A DNA stretch of 36,034 nucleotides from an uncultured Lachnospiraceae bacterium (GTDB taxonomy: Bacteria > Bacillota > Clostridia > Lachnospirales > Lachnospiraceae), in NCBI GenBank assembly GCA_948470905.1, contig CAOKQK010000031.1, forward strand, positions 1-36,034. Direction: 5' to 3'. Shown piece by piece: positions 23,789 through 30,932 of this stretch; the stretch's first letter is position 1; every line of letters begins with the position of its first letter. The position numbers and the translations under genes are program-made. The notes below the pieces were generated by a model. The model worked only from the letters and a program-made list of their open reading frames with translations. It made no database searches and was not told the origin of the DNA.

Positions 23789-24289
23789 ATGAAAGCATTA
23801 CAGATTTCTTCCATGAAACAATTTATGAACCATCTTCTCGCCGCAGAGACCTTCGCTCCCTTCCTGTTGGAGGAAGCAGTCATCTCCACGGCAAACACCT
23901 TTACCATAGATGGCCATGTAAATCGGGAATTTTATCAAAATGACCAGGACACGGACGTCCAAAGCATCCCCGAGCTTCGCCCCTGGAGCGAGCTGAAAGG
24001 GCTGTGTTTCGACCTGATCAAAGGCAGGCGCACTCCCCTTTTCTTTCGGTTCGTCCTGCACCTTAAGCCCGAAAAGGCTGTATCCCTTCTGGAGAGAGAG
24101 GGCTGCGGGATTGACCTTTCCCAGCTCAAGGCGCTTGTCTTAAACATCCGCTATGACGGTTCCAAGGCAGTTCTCACCACCGGGACCGCCTTCCACACCT
24201 TTGTCCCCTCCAAAGAACCGGATATTGTCTGGGACAGAGCGATGAAAAAGTTCCTGGACGGCAAGGGCATCTCCTACGAGGAACTGTGA
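23789..24289 (+). CDS. DUF5721 family protein
   Basis: The 166-aa product starts at the ATG at 23789 (AGGAG 7 bases upstream) with MKALQISSMKQFMNHLLAAE. It follows the pattern of DUF5721: FLLEEAVISTANTFTIDGH (about residues 25-43), WSELKGLCFDLIKGRRTPL and FVLHLKPEKAV. The family is restricted to Lachnospiraceae and relatives and has no known role. It is soluble, with no signal or membrane segment. A TATAAT-like run is seen at about 23724-23732, but no good -35 element. The next gene (spoVAE) is convergent with a 73-base gap. Confidence 0.75.
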   Translation: MKALQISSMKQFMNHLLAAETFAPFLLEEAVISTANTFTIDGHVNREFYQNDQDTDVQSIPELRPWSELKGLCFDLIKGRRTPLFFRFVLHLKPEKAVSLLEREGCGIDLSQLKALVLNIRYDGSKAVLTTGTAFHTFVPSKEPDIVWDRAMKKFLDGKGISYEEL

Positions 24290-24362
24290 CCTGATTTCCG
24301 GTCAGCCCTTTGTGCGGAATCTGAAACCTCCTCCGGCACATAAACACATATCCTCAGTATGG

Positions 24363-24722
24363 TCAGCTTTTTGTGTGAGGCTTGAAGACCAGGCTCGCCA
24401 GATAGCCAAAGATCAGCGCGGCGGAGGTGCCCACCGCACCGGCCTTAAAGCCTCCTGCGAACACGCCCAGAAGCCCCTGCTCATCCACCGCCTCCTTGAC
24501 TCCCTTCATCAATACATTTCCAAAGCCCAGCAAGGGTACGCTCGCCCCTGCTCCAGCATATTCCTGAAAGGGTTCATACCAGCCGAACACACTGATGACC
24601 GCTCCGGTCACTACAAGCAGGACCATAATGCGCCCTGGCATCATCTTCGTTTTTTCCATCAGAATCTGTACCAGCGCGCATATCAGCCCGCCAACCCAAA
24701 AGGCATTTACATAATCCATCAT
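24363..24722 (-). CDS. spoVAE: Stage V sporulation protein AE
   Basis: The 119-aa protein is almost entirely hydrophobic, with about four membrane segments. It has the SpoVAE/SpoVAEb signature: VGGLICALVQILMEKTKMMP near the N-terminus, WYEPFQEYAGAGASVPLLGFG (about residues 48-68, given here only by its ends W-Y-E-P and L-G-F-G), KGVKEAVDEQGLLGVFAGG (about 74-92) and LASLVFKP at the end. SpoVAE belongs to the inner-membrane channel that moves dipicolinic acid into the forespore and out on germination. In most spore formers it sits with spoVAC and spoVAD; here it is alone. The start has AAAGGAG about 9 bases upstream. It marks the host as a spore former. Confidence 0.9.
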   Translation of the reverse strand: MMDYVNAFWVGGLICALVQILMEKTKMMPGRIMVLLVVTGAVISVFGWYEPFQEYAGAGASVPLLGFGNVLMKGVKEAVDEQGLLGVFAGGFKAGAVGTSAALIFGYLASLVFKPHTKS

Positions 24723-25135
24723 ATGGCTGCTCTCCTTTACCTCACATTACGCTTTACCGCACGTCTCCCGCCGCAAACCCGCGTCTCCGGCGGCACATTC
24801 TGCGTTCCCTGCGGCAATGTATCTGTTTATGGTTAGTATTCACCAAAATAATAAATTTATGTATTTTTATCTGAAGTTCCGCTCCTCCGCTTTATCTGGT
24901 ACAGCATTGCATAATTCCGGATATAAGCCTTATTATCAGCCGAAAACAAGAGATGGACCGCCAGCTCCACACTATTCCGAACAAAAGGCCAAAAGACACA
25001 CATTATGGAAATGTGCATAACTGGCTATGGAATCATGGATAACTCTATTTTATAAAATGCAAAAAACTCTTATGCATTCTAAAAGGGTTATGCTATAATT
25101 AAGTCATTGACAAAACGAAAATTGGAGGAATCACA
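24723..25135. other. AT-rich intergenic region between spoVAE and the truncated GyrI-like gene
   Basis: This 413-bp stretch is notably more AT-rich than its surroundings. It must hold the spoVAE promoter (minus) and the promoter described at 25070-25099 (plus). A 67-codon open frame inside it has no ribosome site and no protein-like composition. I see no RNA gene or mobile-element end. Confidence 0.5.
25070..25099 (+). promoter_or_regulatory. Likely promoter of the truncated GyrI-like gene
   Basis: TATAAT (25094-25099) is exact; the best -35 candidate is TTATGC (25070-25075) at 18 bases. The start codon is 37 bases further, after GGAGG with a 7-base spacer. Confidence 0.45.
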
Positions 25136-25492
25136 ATGCAAAGTGTAAGAATTTATGAAATGCCCGCCTGTAAAATGGTTTCGTCTGGAACAGGCATGTT
25201 CGGTGAGGGTAAATTCAATATATTTGATGAATGGTTTTCTTCACAAAAAAGAGGGTTATTTCCGAAAGATTTCCTGTTTTGGGCAGGAGAGGGCTTTGTT
25301 TGGCTGTATATGTATGAAGAAGGAATGAATGTTCCAAACGAATTAGAAATAATAGATTTTCAAGGAGGTCTTTATGCTGTAGCAACCGATATAGACCAGA
25401 AAACGGATAAGCGCCGCTTTTCAAGAGCCGCCTTTTTGCGGCTTGCGCCGCTGGAAGGAATCCACCCGTCAAAAGAGGTCTGCCAACCATGA
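25136..25492 (+). pseudogene. GyrI-like effector-binding protein, truncated with a foreign tail
   Basis: The first about 90 residues (MQSVRIYEMPACKMVSSGTG, FVWLYMYEEGMNVPNELEI, DFQGGLYAVATDID) match the GyrI-like small-molecule-binding domain found at the end of AraC-type regulators and as stand-alone proteins of about 150-160 aa. After DIDQKTDK the sequence changes to RRFSRAAFLRLAPLEGIHPS, which does not fit the domain. The DNA there becomes GC-rich with a hairpin AGCCGC/GCGGCT (about 25428-25445). The last strands and helix of the domain are lost. The tail resembles intergenic or gene-end sequence of clostridial conjugative elements, so this is probably the scar of an old insertion or deletion. 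It may still be expressed. Confidence 0.65.
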
Positions 25493-25659
25493 AAAGATAT
25501 ACCCCCCCAATGCGGGGGCACCTGACGCATAAAGCCCAACCAGCCCGGCAGTCAGCCGGATAGGAACGGCAAACTTTTTTACACTTCTATTGCTTTTGTC
25601 TCACGCAAGAAAAACCGCGGGGAATTAAACCCTCTTTTTAATTAAACTGTCCGAACCTG

Positions 25660-26250
25660 TTATGATATAAATGCAATATCATATTCTCTAAGCTCCCATC
25701 CCAACAATTGCATAATCTTCAATTCATCCTGTGCATCCAAAACAGCATTGTGCGTCTCACTGTACCCTTTGTCTTTGATAAACATCCTCAATACACTTTC
25801 AACGCCATATCCCCATTTCAGCCTTCCCGTTTTAAAGCATTCCGCAGAATCCGGTATAGCCCTGTTATATTGGCGGTATGCAGCCAGACGCATAATATCA
25901 TACCATTCATATTCCGAATACTCTGGCAAATGTTTCTTATCAAAATGCGCATTGTACGCAAAAAGTTTCCGCACACCATAAGTACCCAGCCACTCTTTAA
26001 TCTCTTTTAGAGCCTGCGTCCTGCCTGCAATGCAAACCATATCTTCATCAAGCCGCAATTCATTTGAATACATTCCACCCACTCTGTATTCTGGATCTAT
26101 TATGTAATACGCGGAATCAAGCGCTTCTTTAGTCTCTGAATCAGCAATTATCACACCTATGGACATTACCTCATCATTCCAGTTTGTCTCCGTATCAATT
26201 ACTGCAAATTTATCTTTACTATGCTCTGCAATTTGTGTGTATTTAACCAT
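25660..26250 (-). CDS. DEDD-type 3'-5' exonuclease domain protein (DnaQ-like)
   Basis: The 196-aa protein shows the three exonuclease motifs: FAVIDTETNWNDEVMSIGV (Exo I, D-x-E at about residues 19-21), LFAYNAHFDKKHLPEY (Exo II with the conserved N and D, about 96-111) and ETHNAVLDAQDELKIMQLL (Exo III, H-x5-D, about 165-183). It therefore belongs to the DEDDh group that includes DNA polymerase III epsilon and RNase T. It lacks polymerase or other domains, so it is a free-standing nuclease of unknown substrate. No good ribosome site precedes the ATG at 26250. It is a single gene between a decayed GyrI-like gene and ridA, in relatively AT-rich DNA. Confidence 0.85.
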   Translation of the reverse strand: MVKYTQIAEHSKDKFAVIDTETNWNDEVMSIGVIIADSETKEALDSAYYIIDPEYRVGGMYSNELRLDEDMVCIAGRTQALKEIKEWLGTYGVRKLFAYNAHFDKKHLPEYSEYEWYDIMRLAAYRQYNRAIPDSAECFKTGRLKWGYGVESVLRMFIKDKGYSETHNAVLDAQDELKIMQLLGWELREYDIAFIS

Positions 26251-26502
26251 TTTCTACTCTGTCAGTAATATCATCCTAAATTTTTTATACCTGTGCGGCT
26301 GGAACACAACGGTTTGCCTGCATACAATTCATTGCAATACAGACGAACCATTGTGCCAGCAATACACTCCCAAATGAGCAAAACGCAGATGTACAAGCAT
26401 ATGCAGGGCGCGTAAGCGCGGATTCTGCGAATATGGGAGCAAAATTGGATACGCCTAAGGCGCTATTATATTAGACCCTCGCGGGAATAAGAAGCAGGAT
26501 TG
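26251..26502. other. Intergenic region with multi-stem structure and repeat remnant
   Basis: Nested stems CTCCCA (26367-26372)/TGGGAG (26434-26439) and CGCAGA (26384-26389)/TCTGCG (26424-26429) enclose a short hairpin GCGC-GTAA-GCGC (about 26408-26419), which on the plus strand has a GNRA-type loop. A further hairpin CGCC-TAA-GGCG follows (26452-26462), and then GACCCTCGCGGGAATAA (26472-26488), a collapsed form of the dispersed repeat. No gene fits. It could be an RNA on the plus strand or the end of the ridA transcript on the minus strand. Confidence 0.5.
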
Positions 26503-26877
26503 TTAAATAACTGCAATGACCTCAATCTCACACAACACGTTCTTTGGCAGCGTCTTTACAGCTACACAGCTCCTTGCAGGCTTCTCGGTAAAGAATTTCG
26601 CATACACTTCGTTAAACGCCGCAAAATCTCCCATATCTGCCAGAAAGCAGCTGGTCTTTACAACCTTAGTATAATCTGTTCCCGCCTCCGCAAGCAGTAC
26701 ACCGATATTTTTGCACACAAGCTCCGTCTGCGCCGTGATATCCTCCCCCTCAATATTTCCTGTCGCCGGATTGATGGGTATCTGACCTGACGCAAACAAC
26801 ATGCCGTTTGCCACAATGGCCTGTGAATACGGTCCGATTGCCGCGGGTGCTTTTTCTGTGGAAATTTTCTGTAACAT
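26503..26877 (-). CDS. ridA: RidA family enamine/imine deaminase
   Basis: The 124-aa protein is a typical RidA (YjgF/YER057c/UK114): PAAIGPYSQAIVANGMLFASGQIPI (only ends quoted: P-A-A-I-G-P-Y-S-Q and G-Q-I-P-I, residues about 10-35), NPATGNIEGEDITAQTEL, VKTSCFLADMGDFAAFNEVY and PARSCVAVKTLPKNVLCEIE, which includes the conserved Arg and Glu of the active site. It hydrolyses reactive enamines and imines released by PLP enzymes and so protects amino-acid metabolism. AGAGGA lies about 9 bases before the ATG. It is single and not linked to an amino-acid operon here. Confidence 0.95.
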   Translation of the reverse strand: MLQKISTEKAPAAIGPYSQAIVANGMLFASGQIPINPATGNIEGEDITAQTELVCKNIGVLLAEAGTDYTKVVKTSCFLADMGDFAAFNEVYAKFFTEKPARSCVAVKTLPKNVLCEIEVIAVI

Positions 26878-27236
26878 GGTCTTGTCCTCTTTTCTTTATT
26901 TTCCTGGTTTTCTTGGTTTTTCTGGTTTTCTTGGTTTTTCTGGTTTTCTTGGTTTTTCTGGTTTTCTTGGTTTTTCTGGTTTTCCTGTTTCTTCCAGTCT
27001 CTGTGGTTTCTCTGGGCTATCGCTTTTCCTGATTCCCTGGCTTCCCCTGGAAACTGTCAATCATTCTTCCTTCCAGGCTTTCTCCTGATTCCCTGGTCTT
27101 ACTGTTCTTCCAGGCTTTCCCGAATACTCCTGGTCTTAAGGTTTTCAGACTTCCAGACCTCTCCGCAGGTTTCACCGTAATCGCAGGGCAATTCTGACTT
27201 CACGGGAGAAACAACACAAACTGCTGCCTGCAAATA
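26878..27236. other. Low-complexity intergenic region upstream of ridA
   Basis: The region is pyrimidine-rich on the plus strand for about 250 bases, beginning with perfect 18-bp repeats (26905-26976) and then irregular CTGG/TTCCAG-containing sequence. Translations are only low-complexity repeats. It must hold the ridA promoter, but I cannot place it. Confidence 0.5.
26905..26994. repeat. 18-bp tandem repeat, four perfect copies plus a diverged fifth
   Basis: The unit TGGTTTTCTTGGTTTTTC occurs at 26905-26922, 26923-26940, 26941-26958 and 26959-26976 without a mismatch; 26977-26994 is a diverged copy. It is a homopurine/homopyrimidine tract about 28 bases upstream of the ridA start. Such tracts are prone to slippage. 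Confidence 0.9.
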
Positions 27237-27482
27237 TCAACCCTCCGCGTCCGGCTCGTCGAACTCTGCCGTCACATAGAAGCCCCGGGAATTCTCCACA
27301 ATATCTGCCACAACCCCCTCACGGCTCATCAAGCGGTTGCGGAAAGGAATATTTGCCGACATCGCAAGCGACGGGTCTATGATATAATAATAATTGCTGG
27401 GCAGCAATCCTTCTGTAACTGTAATCTTCTGGCCAATCTCCAAAAGCCCGGATCGCTCCATCTTAAACTCCATCCTGCGCAT
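27237..27482 (-). CDS. Conserved-looking hypothetical protein (81 aa)
   Basis: The product begins MRRMEFKMERSGLLEIGQKI and continues with protein-like sequence (GLLPSNYYYIIDPSLAMS, SREGVVADIVENSRGFYVTAEFDE read in parts). It has no membrane segment or signal peptide. The beta-rich pattern suggests a small barrel-like fold. GGGAGG lies about 11 bases upstream, directly joined to an inverted repeat (CCGCTGCTG 27497-27505 / CAGCAGCGG 27537-27545) that could mask the ribosome site or end the preceding transcript. I do not recognise the family. It follows the sigma/anti-sigma pair in the same direction with an 84-base gap. Confidence 0.6.
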   Translation of the reverse strand: MRRMEFKMERSGLLEIGQKITVTEGLLPSNYYYIIDPSLAMSANIPFRNRLMSREGVVADIVENSRGFYVTAEFDEPDAEG

Positions 27483-27496
27483 TACGATTTTCCTCC

Positions 27497-27545
27497 CCGC
27501 TGCTGCTTATCTAAGCTTTGTCCAAGACCATTGTAACAGCAGCGG
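27497..27545 (-). repeat. Inverted repeat abutting the ribosome site of the 81-aa gene
   Basis: CCGCTGCTG (27497-27505) and CAGCAGCGG (27537-27545) pair perfectly with a 31-nt loop. On the minus strand the second arm runs straight into GGGAGG, the ribosome site of the 81-aa gene. No T run follows on that strand, so it is a poor terminator; on the plus strand TTTTTT follows within 10 bases. Confidence 0.5.
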
Positions 27546-27566
27546 AAACTTTTTTCAAGCAATTCC

Positions 27567-28994
27567 TCAGTCGTCCCATTCCATTTCATGATCCAAGACA
27601 GCGCCGCTGGTGCCGCTGATGGTATATTCATACTCGTAGCCGCCGCACTTGAACTCCACCTCATACTCCAGTCTTCCGTCATCCCAATCCCGCTCCACTT
27701 CCAGGTGACTGACCTGGCTCTCAGACAAGCCCGCGTGGGTCAACGCCGCTGCCTTTGCACCATCGGCTCCTATGTCGCCGCCGTTCCCTGGCTCCTGCAC
27801 CTGGCTCCCCGTGCCCACGCCGTTCCCAGGCTCCTGCACCTGGCTTCCTGTATTCCCGCCGTTCCCTGGCTCCTGCGCCTGGCTTCCCGTGCCCACGCCG
27901 TTCCCTGGCTCCTGCAGGGCATTCAGAATATCCTGCTGCCCGCTGAGCACAGCCCCGGTAAAAGCATCAATCCGGTACTCAAACTCCTCCCCGCTAAGCA
28001 GATTAAGCTCTACCTCATAGTGAGGGACAGGATCGTCCAGCTCCGGATCCACGTCACGGACCACGTTGGAATCCATCACATTCGTCCCTGCGTACTCCTC
28101 GGCAATGATCGCTGCAGCACCTGTGCCGATGGGCATGCCGGGTGCGCCGATCTTGATCAGATCCCGCAGTTCCTCCACGGAAAGAGCTGCCAGTGCTTCA
28201 AACTCCAGCGAACTGTTCAGGGCAATGACCTGGTTTACCATGTACGCCTTTCCAGAAGAAATGTTGTTGTTCTGCGCCTGAATCTCCATACCGGCATCCA
28301 CTGTCAGTTTCTGGCTGTAGACGGCGGACTGACTGGACGACATTTGCAGCGCGGTGTCCACAACGGTGACTAATTCCTCCTGAATGCGGGCTGCACGTCC
28401 CTGGTCGCTGTCCTCCACAGAGATCAGGATTGCGGAGGAAATGCTGTCCAGATAGCCGTGGCGCAGCAAGGCGCCCACAATGGCATTTACCGCCACATCC
28501 AGCTTGATCCCTTCCAGGTCGGCTCCGCCGCCCATCTCATAAAGCACAGCGGCGGCATCCCTGTTCATAGCCTTGCAGGACAGCACAGTTCCGTTTCGGT
28601 TCAGGCGCAGCTCAATGCTGGGATTTACATCCAGGGAAATAATGCTCGCCACCGCCCTCATCTGCCAGTAAAAGATTCCGCCCCCACTGCCCGCAAGGAT
28701 CAACGCCAGCACTGCTGCGGCAGCCGCCAGGCTCCATGTCCGTCTTTTTCTGCCATTATTTTTGCTGTCATTATTTCCGCTGCCATTGCTTCCACTGCTG
28801 TTGTTTCCTCCATTGCCATTTCCATTTCCGCTTTCCCCGGCATTATTTTTCACGGTTCCATCTGTAATCATGTCTTCCATTTCTACCACAGTTCCTTTCC
28901 CCGCCCTACAGCGGGAGAGAATGCTCTCCACATCATCAGGGCCGGCATGATCCAAAGCCTGCTCCAGCTTCCGCTCCAGTTCCCGGTCTGTCAT
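27567..28994 (-). CDS. RsgI-like anti-sigma factor with PepSY domains
   Basis: The 475-aa protein is encoded right after an ECF sigma gene (ATGA overlap). Residues 1-45 form the probable sigma-binding part; an Asn/Gly/Ser-rich linker follows (about 50-82). There is one membrane segment (about 87-110, SLAAAAAVLALILAGSGGG), then the RsgI core IISLDVNPSIELRLNRNG (about 118-135) and DVAVNAIVGALLRHGYLD. The outer half has two PepSY-like segments (HYEVELNLLSGEEFEYRIDA and the last 45 residues ending HEMEWDD), separated by 13-residue repeats of the QEPGNGVGTGSQV type. It probably holds the sigma factor at the membrane until an outside signal arrives. The start at 28994 is fixed by the overlap; AAGGAG lies 11 bases upstream. 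Confidence 0.8.
   Translation of the reverse strand: MTDRELERKLEQALDHAGPDDVESILSRCRAGKGTVVEMEDMITDGTVKNNAGESGNGNGNGGNNSSGSNGSGNNDSKNNGRKRRTWSLAAAAAVLALILAGSGGGIFYWQMRAVASIISLDVNPSIELRLNRNGTVLSCKAMNRDAAAVLYEMGGGADLEGIKLDVAVNAIVGALLRHGYLDSISSAILISVEDSDQGRAARIQEELVTVVDTALQMSSSQSAVYSQKLTVDAGMEIQAQNNNISSGKAYMVNQVIALNSSLEFEALAALSVEELRDLIKIGAPGMPIGTGAAAIIAEEYAGTNVMDSNVVRDVDPELDDPVPHYEVELNLLSGEEFEYRIDAFTGAVLSGQQDILNALQEPGNGVGTGSQAQEPGNGGNTGSQVQEPGNGVGTGSQVQEPGNGGDIGADGAKAAALTHAGLSESQVSHLEVERDWDDGRLEYEVEFKCGGYEYEYTISGTSGAVLDHEMEWDD
27781..27917. repeat. 39-bp tandem repeats in the anti-sigma gene (3.5 units)
   Basis: Units at 27781-27819, 27820-27858 and 27859-27897 and a partial 27898-27917 share CCGTTCCCTGGCTCCTGC. 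They encode the 13-residue EPGNG-type linker between the two PepSY-like segments. Confidence 0.85.
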
Positions 28995-29578
28995 AAGGGC
29001 ACATCTCCTTTCAGTTGGGCACTCATTTTTTTGATCGCGCGATGATATCTTGACAGGATCGTATTGACCGGCTGCTCCATCAAAGCAGCTATCTCCCGGA
29101 ATTTCAGCCCTGACGCGGCATGCAGAAGAACTACCTGCCGTTCCTGGTCCTCCAGCGCCGCCAAGACTGTCTGGAGCACGACCCGGTCCTCCACCGTGAC
29201 AGCAGACGAACCGGCGGGAATAGCATCCCACTGCTCCTGGGCAAATTCTGCCATATGTGAGTACACACGCAGCCGCATACGGGACAAATTCCTTGCAATA
29301 GTCAAAATCCACGCCATGGGCGAACCCATGGACCTGTAATATCCGGCGCTCTCCCAGATCTTGACGAAAGTATCCTGGGTAATATCCTGGGCATCCTGGG
29401 AATTTTTCAGGATAGACAGAGCTAATCCGTAGACTGCTCCCCGGGCGCAGCCATACAATTCTCCCAAAGCCTCCCTGTTTCCGTCAGCTATAGACAGCAA
29501 AAGCCGGTCCAGCTTCTTCCGGTCCCTTACATCCGCCTCAGGTCCCATTGTCCGGATAATCTCCCCACCGATCAACAT
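28991..29578 (-). CDS. ECF-type RNA polymerase sigma factor
   Basis: The 195-aa product has sigma region 2 (ALGELYGCARGAVYGLALSI, then QDAQDITQDTFVKIWESAGYY read from about residue 60) and region 4 (DQERQVVLLHAASGLKFREI and MEQPVNTILSRYHRAIKKM, about residues 135-180). It lacks regions 1 and 3, as ECF sigma factors do. AGGAGG lies 8 bases before the ATG at 29578. It is coupled to the RsgI-like membrane protein, so its activity is probably set by that partner. Its targets are unknown; such pairs usually also transcribe their own operon, but I could not place a convincing ECF promoter in the 61-base gap upstream. Confidence 0.9.
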   Translation of the reverse strand: MLIGGEIIRTMGPEADVRDRKKLDRLLLSIADGNREALGELYGCARGAVYGLALSILKNSQDAQDITQDTFVKIWESAGYYRSMGSPMAWILTIARNLSRMRLRVYSHMAEFAQEQWDAIPAGSSAVTVEDRVVLQTVLAALEDQERQVVLLHAASGLKFREIAALMEQPVNTILSRYHRAIKKMSAQLKGDVPL

Positions 29579-29639
29579 TGCTTATTCCTCCTGTCACTTT
29601 AGAAATGCGCGAGGAAAGGTTTTTATTGCACAAATCATC

Positions 29640-29966
29640 TCATTTCTTTTTCTTTTTTCTCTCCGGCAGCTCCGGATACATCTCCTCAATCATCCTCTGA
29701 AGCTGCTCACTGTCCTCCAGAATCGTACAGGGAAGCATCTCTTTGGTTCCCTCATAGGGAAGCTGGGGCTCACTGTCCGGCATATACCTCTTGCTTGTCT
29801 CGGTGATCTTGATCAAGAGTTCTCCCGAACCATAGATCCCTCCGAATATCCTGTCATTAAAATAAAAGACATACCCGCCCATCATGGGAATGTTTCTCAC
29901 GCCGGGAAGCCCTGCCAGCTGGTCCATCACATATTCCGCCATCCGCTTATTCTGATCACTGCTCAT
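29640..29966 (-). CDS. TfoX N-terminal domain protein
   Basis: The 108-aa protein has the TfoX/Sxy N-terminal pattern: MAEYVMDQLAGLPGVRNIPM, MMGGYVFYFNDRIFGGIYGS (from about residue 28) and LLIKITETSKRYMPDSEPQL. In proteobacteria TfoX regulates competence; the short Firmicutes proteins with only this domain have no shown role, so 'TfoX-like' is a domain name only. The C-terminus is a lysine tail (six K). GAAGG lies 6 bases before the ATG. A perfect palindrome GTTCCCGC-CT-GCGGGAAC lies 20 bases upstream (29986-30003). Confidence 0.85.
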   Translation of the reverse strand: MSSDQNKRMAEYVMDQLAGLPGVRNIPMMGGYVFYFNDRIFGGIYGSGELLIKITETSKRYMPDSEPQLPYEGTKEMLPCTILEDSEQLQRMIEEMYPELPERKKKKK

Positions 29967-29985
29967 CTCATACCTTCTATGTTTA

Positions 29986-30003
29986 GTTCCCGCCTGCGGG
30001 AAC
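29986..30003. repeat. Perfect GTTCCCGC/GCGGGAAC palindrome upstream of the TfoX-like gene
   Basis: Arms of 8 bp with a 2-base centre. A related motif lies upstream of the methyltransferase gene (35835-35852, one mismatch pair) and a half-conserved one at about 30133-30150. The arms match the terminal GCGGGAAT of the dispersed repeat family. Confidence 0.6.
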
Positions 30004-30038
30004 TTTTCCGCCCTCTACACTCCGACGCCCCCTTGTCT

Positions 30039-30083
30039 GGAAGGAATTTTCATCTGTTCCATTCACATCTGTAAATTCCTTCC
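30039..30083. repeat. Inverted repeat GGAAGGAATTT / AAATTCCTTCC
   Basis: A perfect 11-bp stem (30039-30049 with 30073-30083) with a 23-nt loop, flanked outside by C-rich (30028-30032) and G-rich (30084-30090) runs that could lengthen it. It lies in the 203-bp gap between the GyrI-like and TfoX-like genes, both minus. It could be the terminator of the GyrI-like gene, though without a T run, or a small non-autonomous element. Confidence 0.5.
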
Positions 30084-30169
30084 GGGGGGGCTTGCGTTAA
30101 GAGGCTGTTTTTAAGTTCCACACTACATTAAGTCCCCATCCGCGGGAACTTATTCCCTCCTGCCCTTTC

Positions 30170-30805
30170 TCAGCCGGACTTTCTGACCGGATGCCGGATC
30201 ACGGTCTTGCGCCGCTCCGGTGCCACCCGCCTGGCATCCGACAGATAAATTTCATGATGCATCCGTTCCGGTGAAAAATCATTCTCGTAGCCGTTTTCCG
30301 CAAGATACCTGTCCATCAGCGCCACTGTCGTGGGCTCATCGTCATAATCACCGATATGCATGCACTGTATGCAAAGCCCTTCCTCCACAGACAGAAATTC
30401 CACCTTGGAGAAATCCTGCTTTTTCTTCTTCTCCGCCTCCGACACCGCCCACCGGAACTCCTCTTCCGTGACAAAATCCGGCAGACGGATCATGGATATC
30501 CACCGGAAATCTTCTTTATGGCTATAATCTATGCCCTCCACGCCCTCCTGCCACCAGAACCCCTCCAGGGGCGGCACCACATAGTCAAAATACCCCTCAA
30601 TTTTGTGTCCTCCCATTTTGCTCATTTTTATGGTGAATGCAATACCGTACAAAAGGCCCATGGACTCCTTATATTCTCCGCCTTCCACGTTCGGATCGCC
30701 GCTGCCCCGCACCGCAATATAATTCATCCTTGGAACCGTCACCAGCTCCGGCTTCGCCTTGGGCATATAATACTCTTTGTACTCTTTCTTATAATCAAAT
30801 GCCAT
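30170..30805 (-). CDS. GyrI-like small-molecule-binding domain protein
   Basis: The 211-aa product begins MAFDYKKEYKEYYMPKAKPE and has the stand-alone GyrI-like layout: VTVPRMNYIAVRGSGDPN (about residues 20-37), a central YFDYVVPPLEGFWWQEG (about 70-90), and GLCIQCMHIGDYDDEP (about 145-160). It then continues LMDRYLAENGYENDF and ends with a basic tail. This subgroup binds or hydrolyses small hydrophobic compounds in the few members studied; the ligand here is unknown. The start at 30805 follows GAGG about 9 bases upstream. Two further in-frame Met codons (30811, 30823) are possible. It is a complete gene, in contrast with the truncated relative at 25136. Confidence 0.85.
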   Translation of the reverse strand: MAFDYKKEYKEYYMPKAKPELVTVPRMNYIAVRGSGDPNVEGGEYKESMGLLYGIAFTIKMSKMGGHKIEGYFDYVVPPLEGFWWQEGVEGIDYSHKEDFRWISMIRLPDFVTEEEFRWAVSEAEKKKKQDFSKVEFLSVEEGLCIQCMHIGDYDDEPTTVALMDRYLAENGYENDFSPERMHHEIYLSDARRVAPERRKTVIRHPVRKSG

Positions 30806-30932
30806 TTTCATCACCTCGTCCATACTATATTTGCAATTCCCTGTAAACGTACTTTTCCTAACCGGAACAAGCCAGAATCAAAAACCCCACGGCAGTCACC
30901 AGGTACCTGCGTGTCTTGTAATGGAACATCTC

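Noticed and set aside
24817-25020. A 67-codon plus-strand frame in the gap after spoVAE
   Set aside because: No ribosome site, no protein-like pattern; the region is better read as intergenic.
25489-25563. A 24-codon ORF overlapping the stop of the truncated GyrI-like gene
   Set aside because: It has a fair ribosome site but is too short and is probably the remnant of a gene start from a lost element.
26801-27088. Plus-strand frames translating as F-L-G-F-S-G repeats
   Set aside because: They are translations of the 18-bp polypyrimidine repeat, without a ribosome site.
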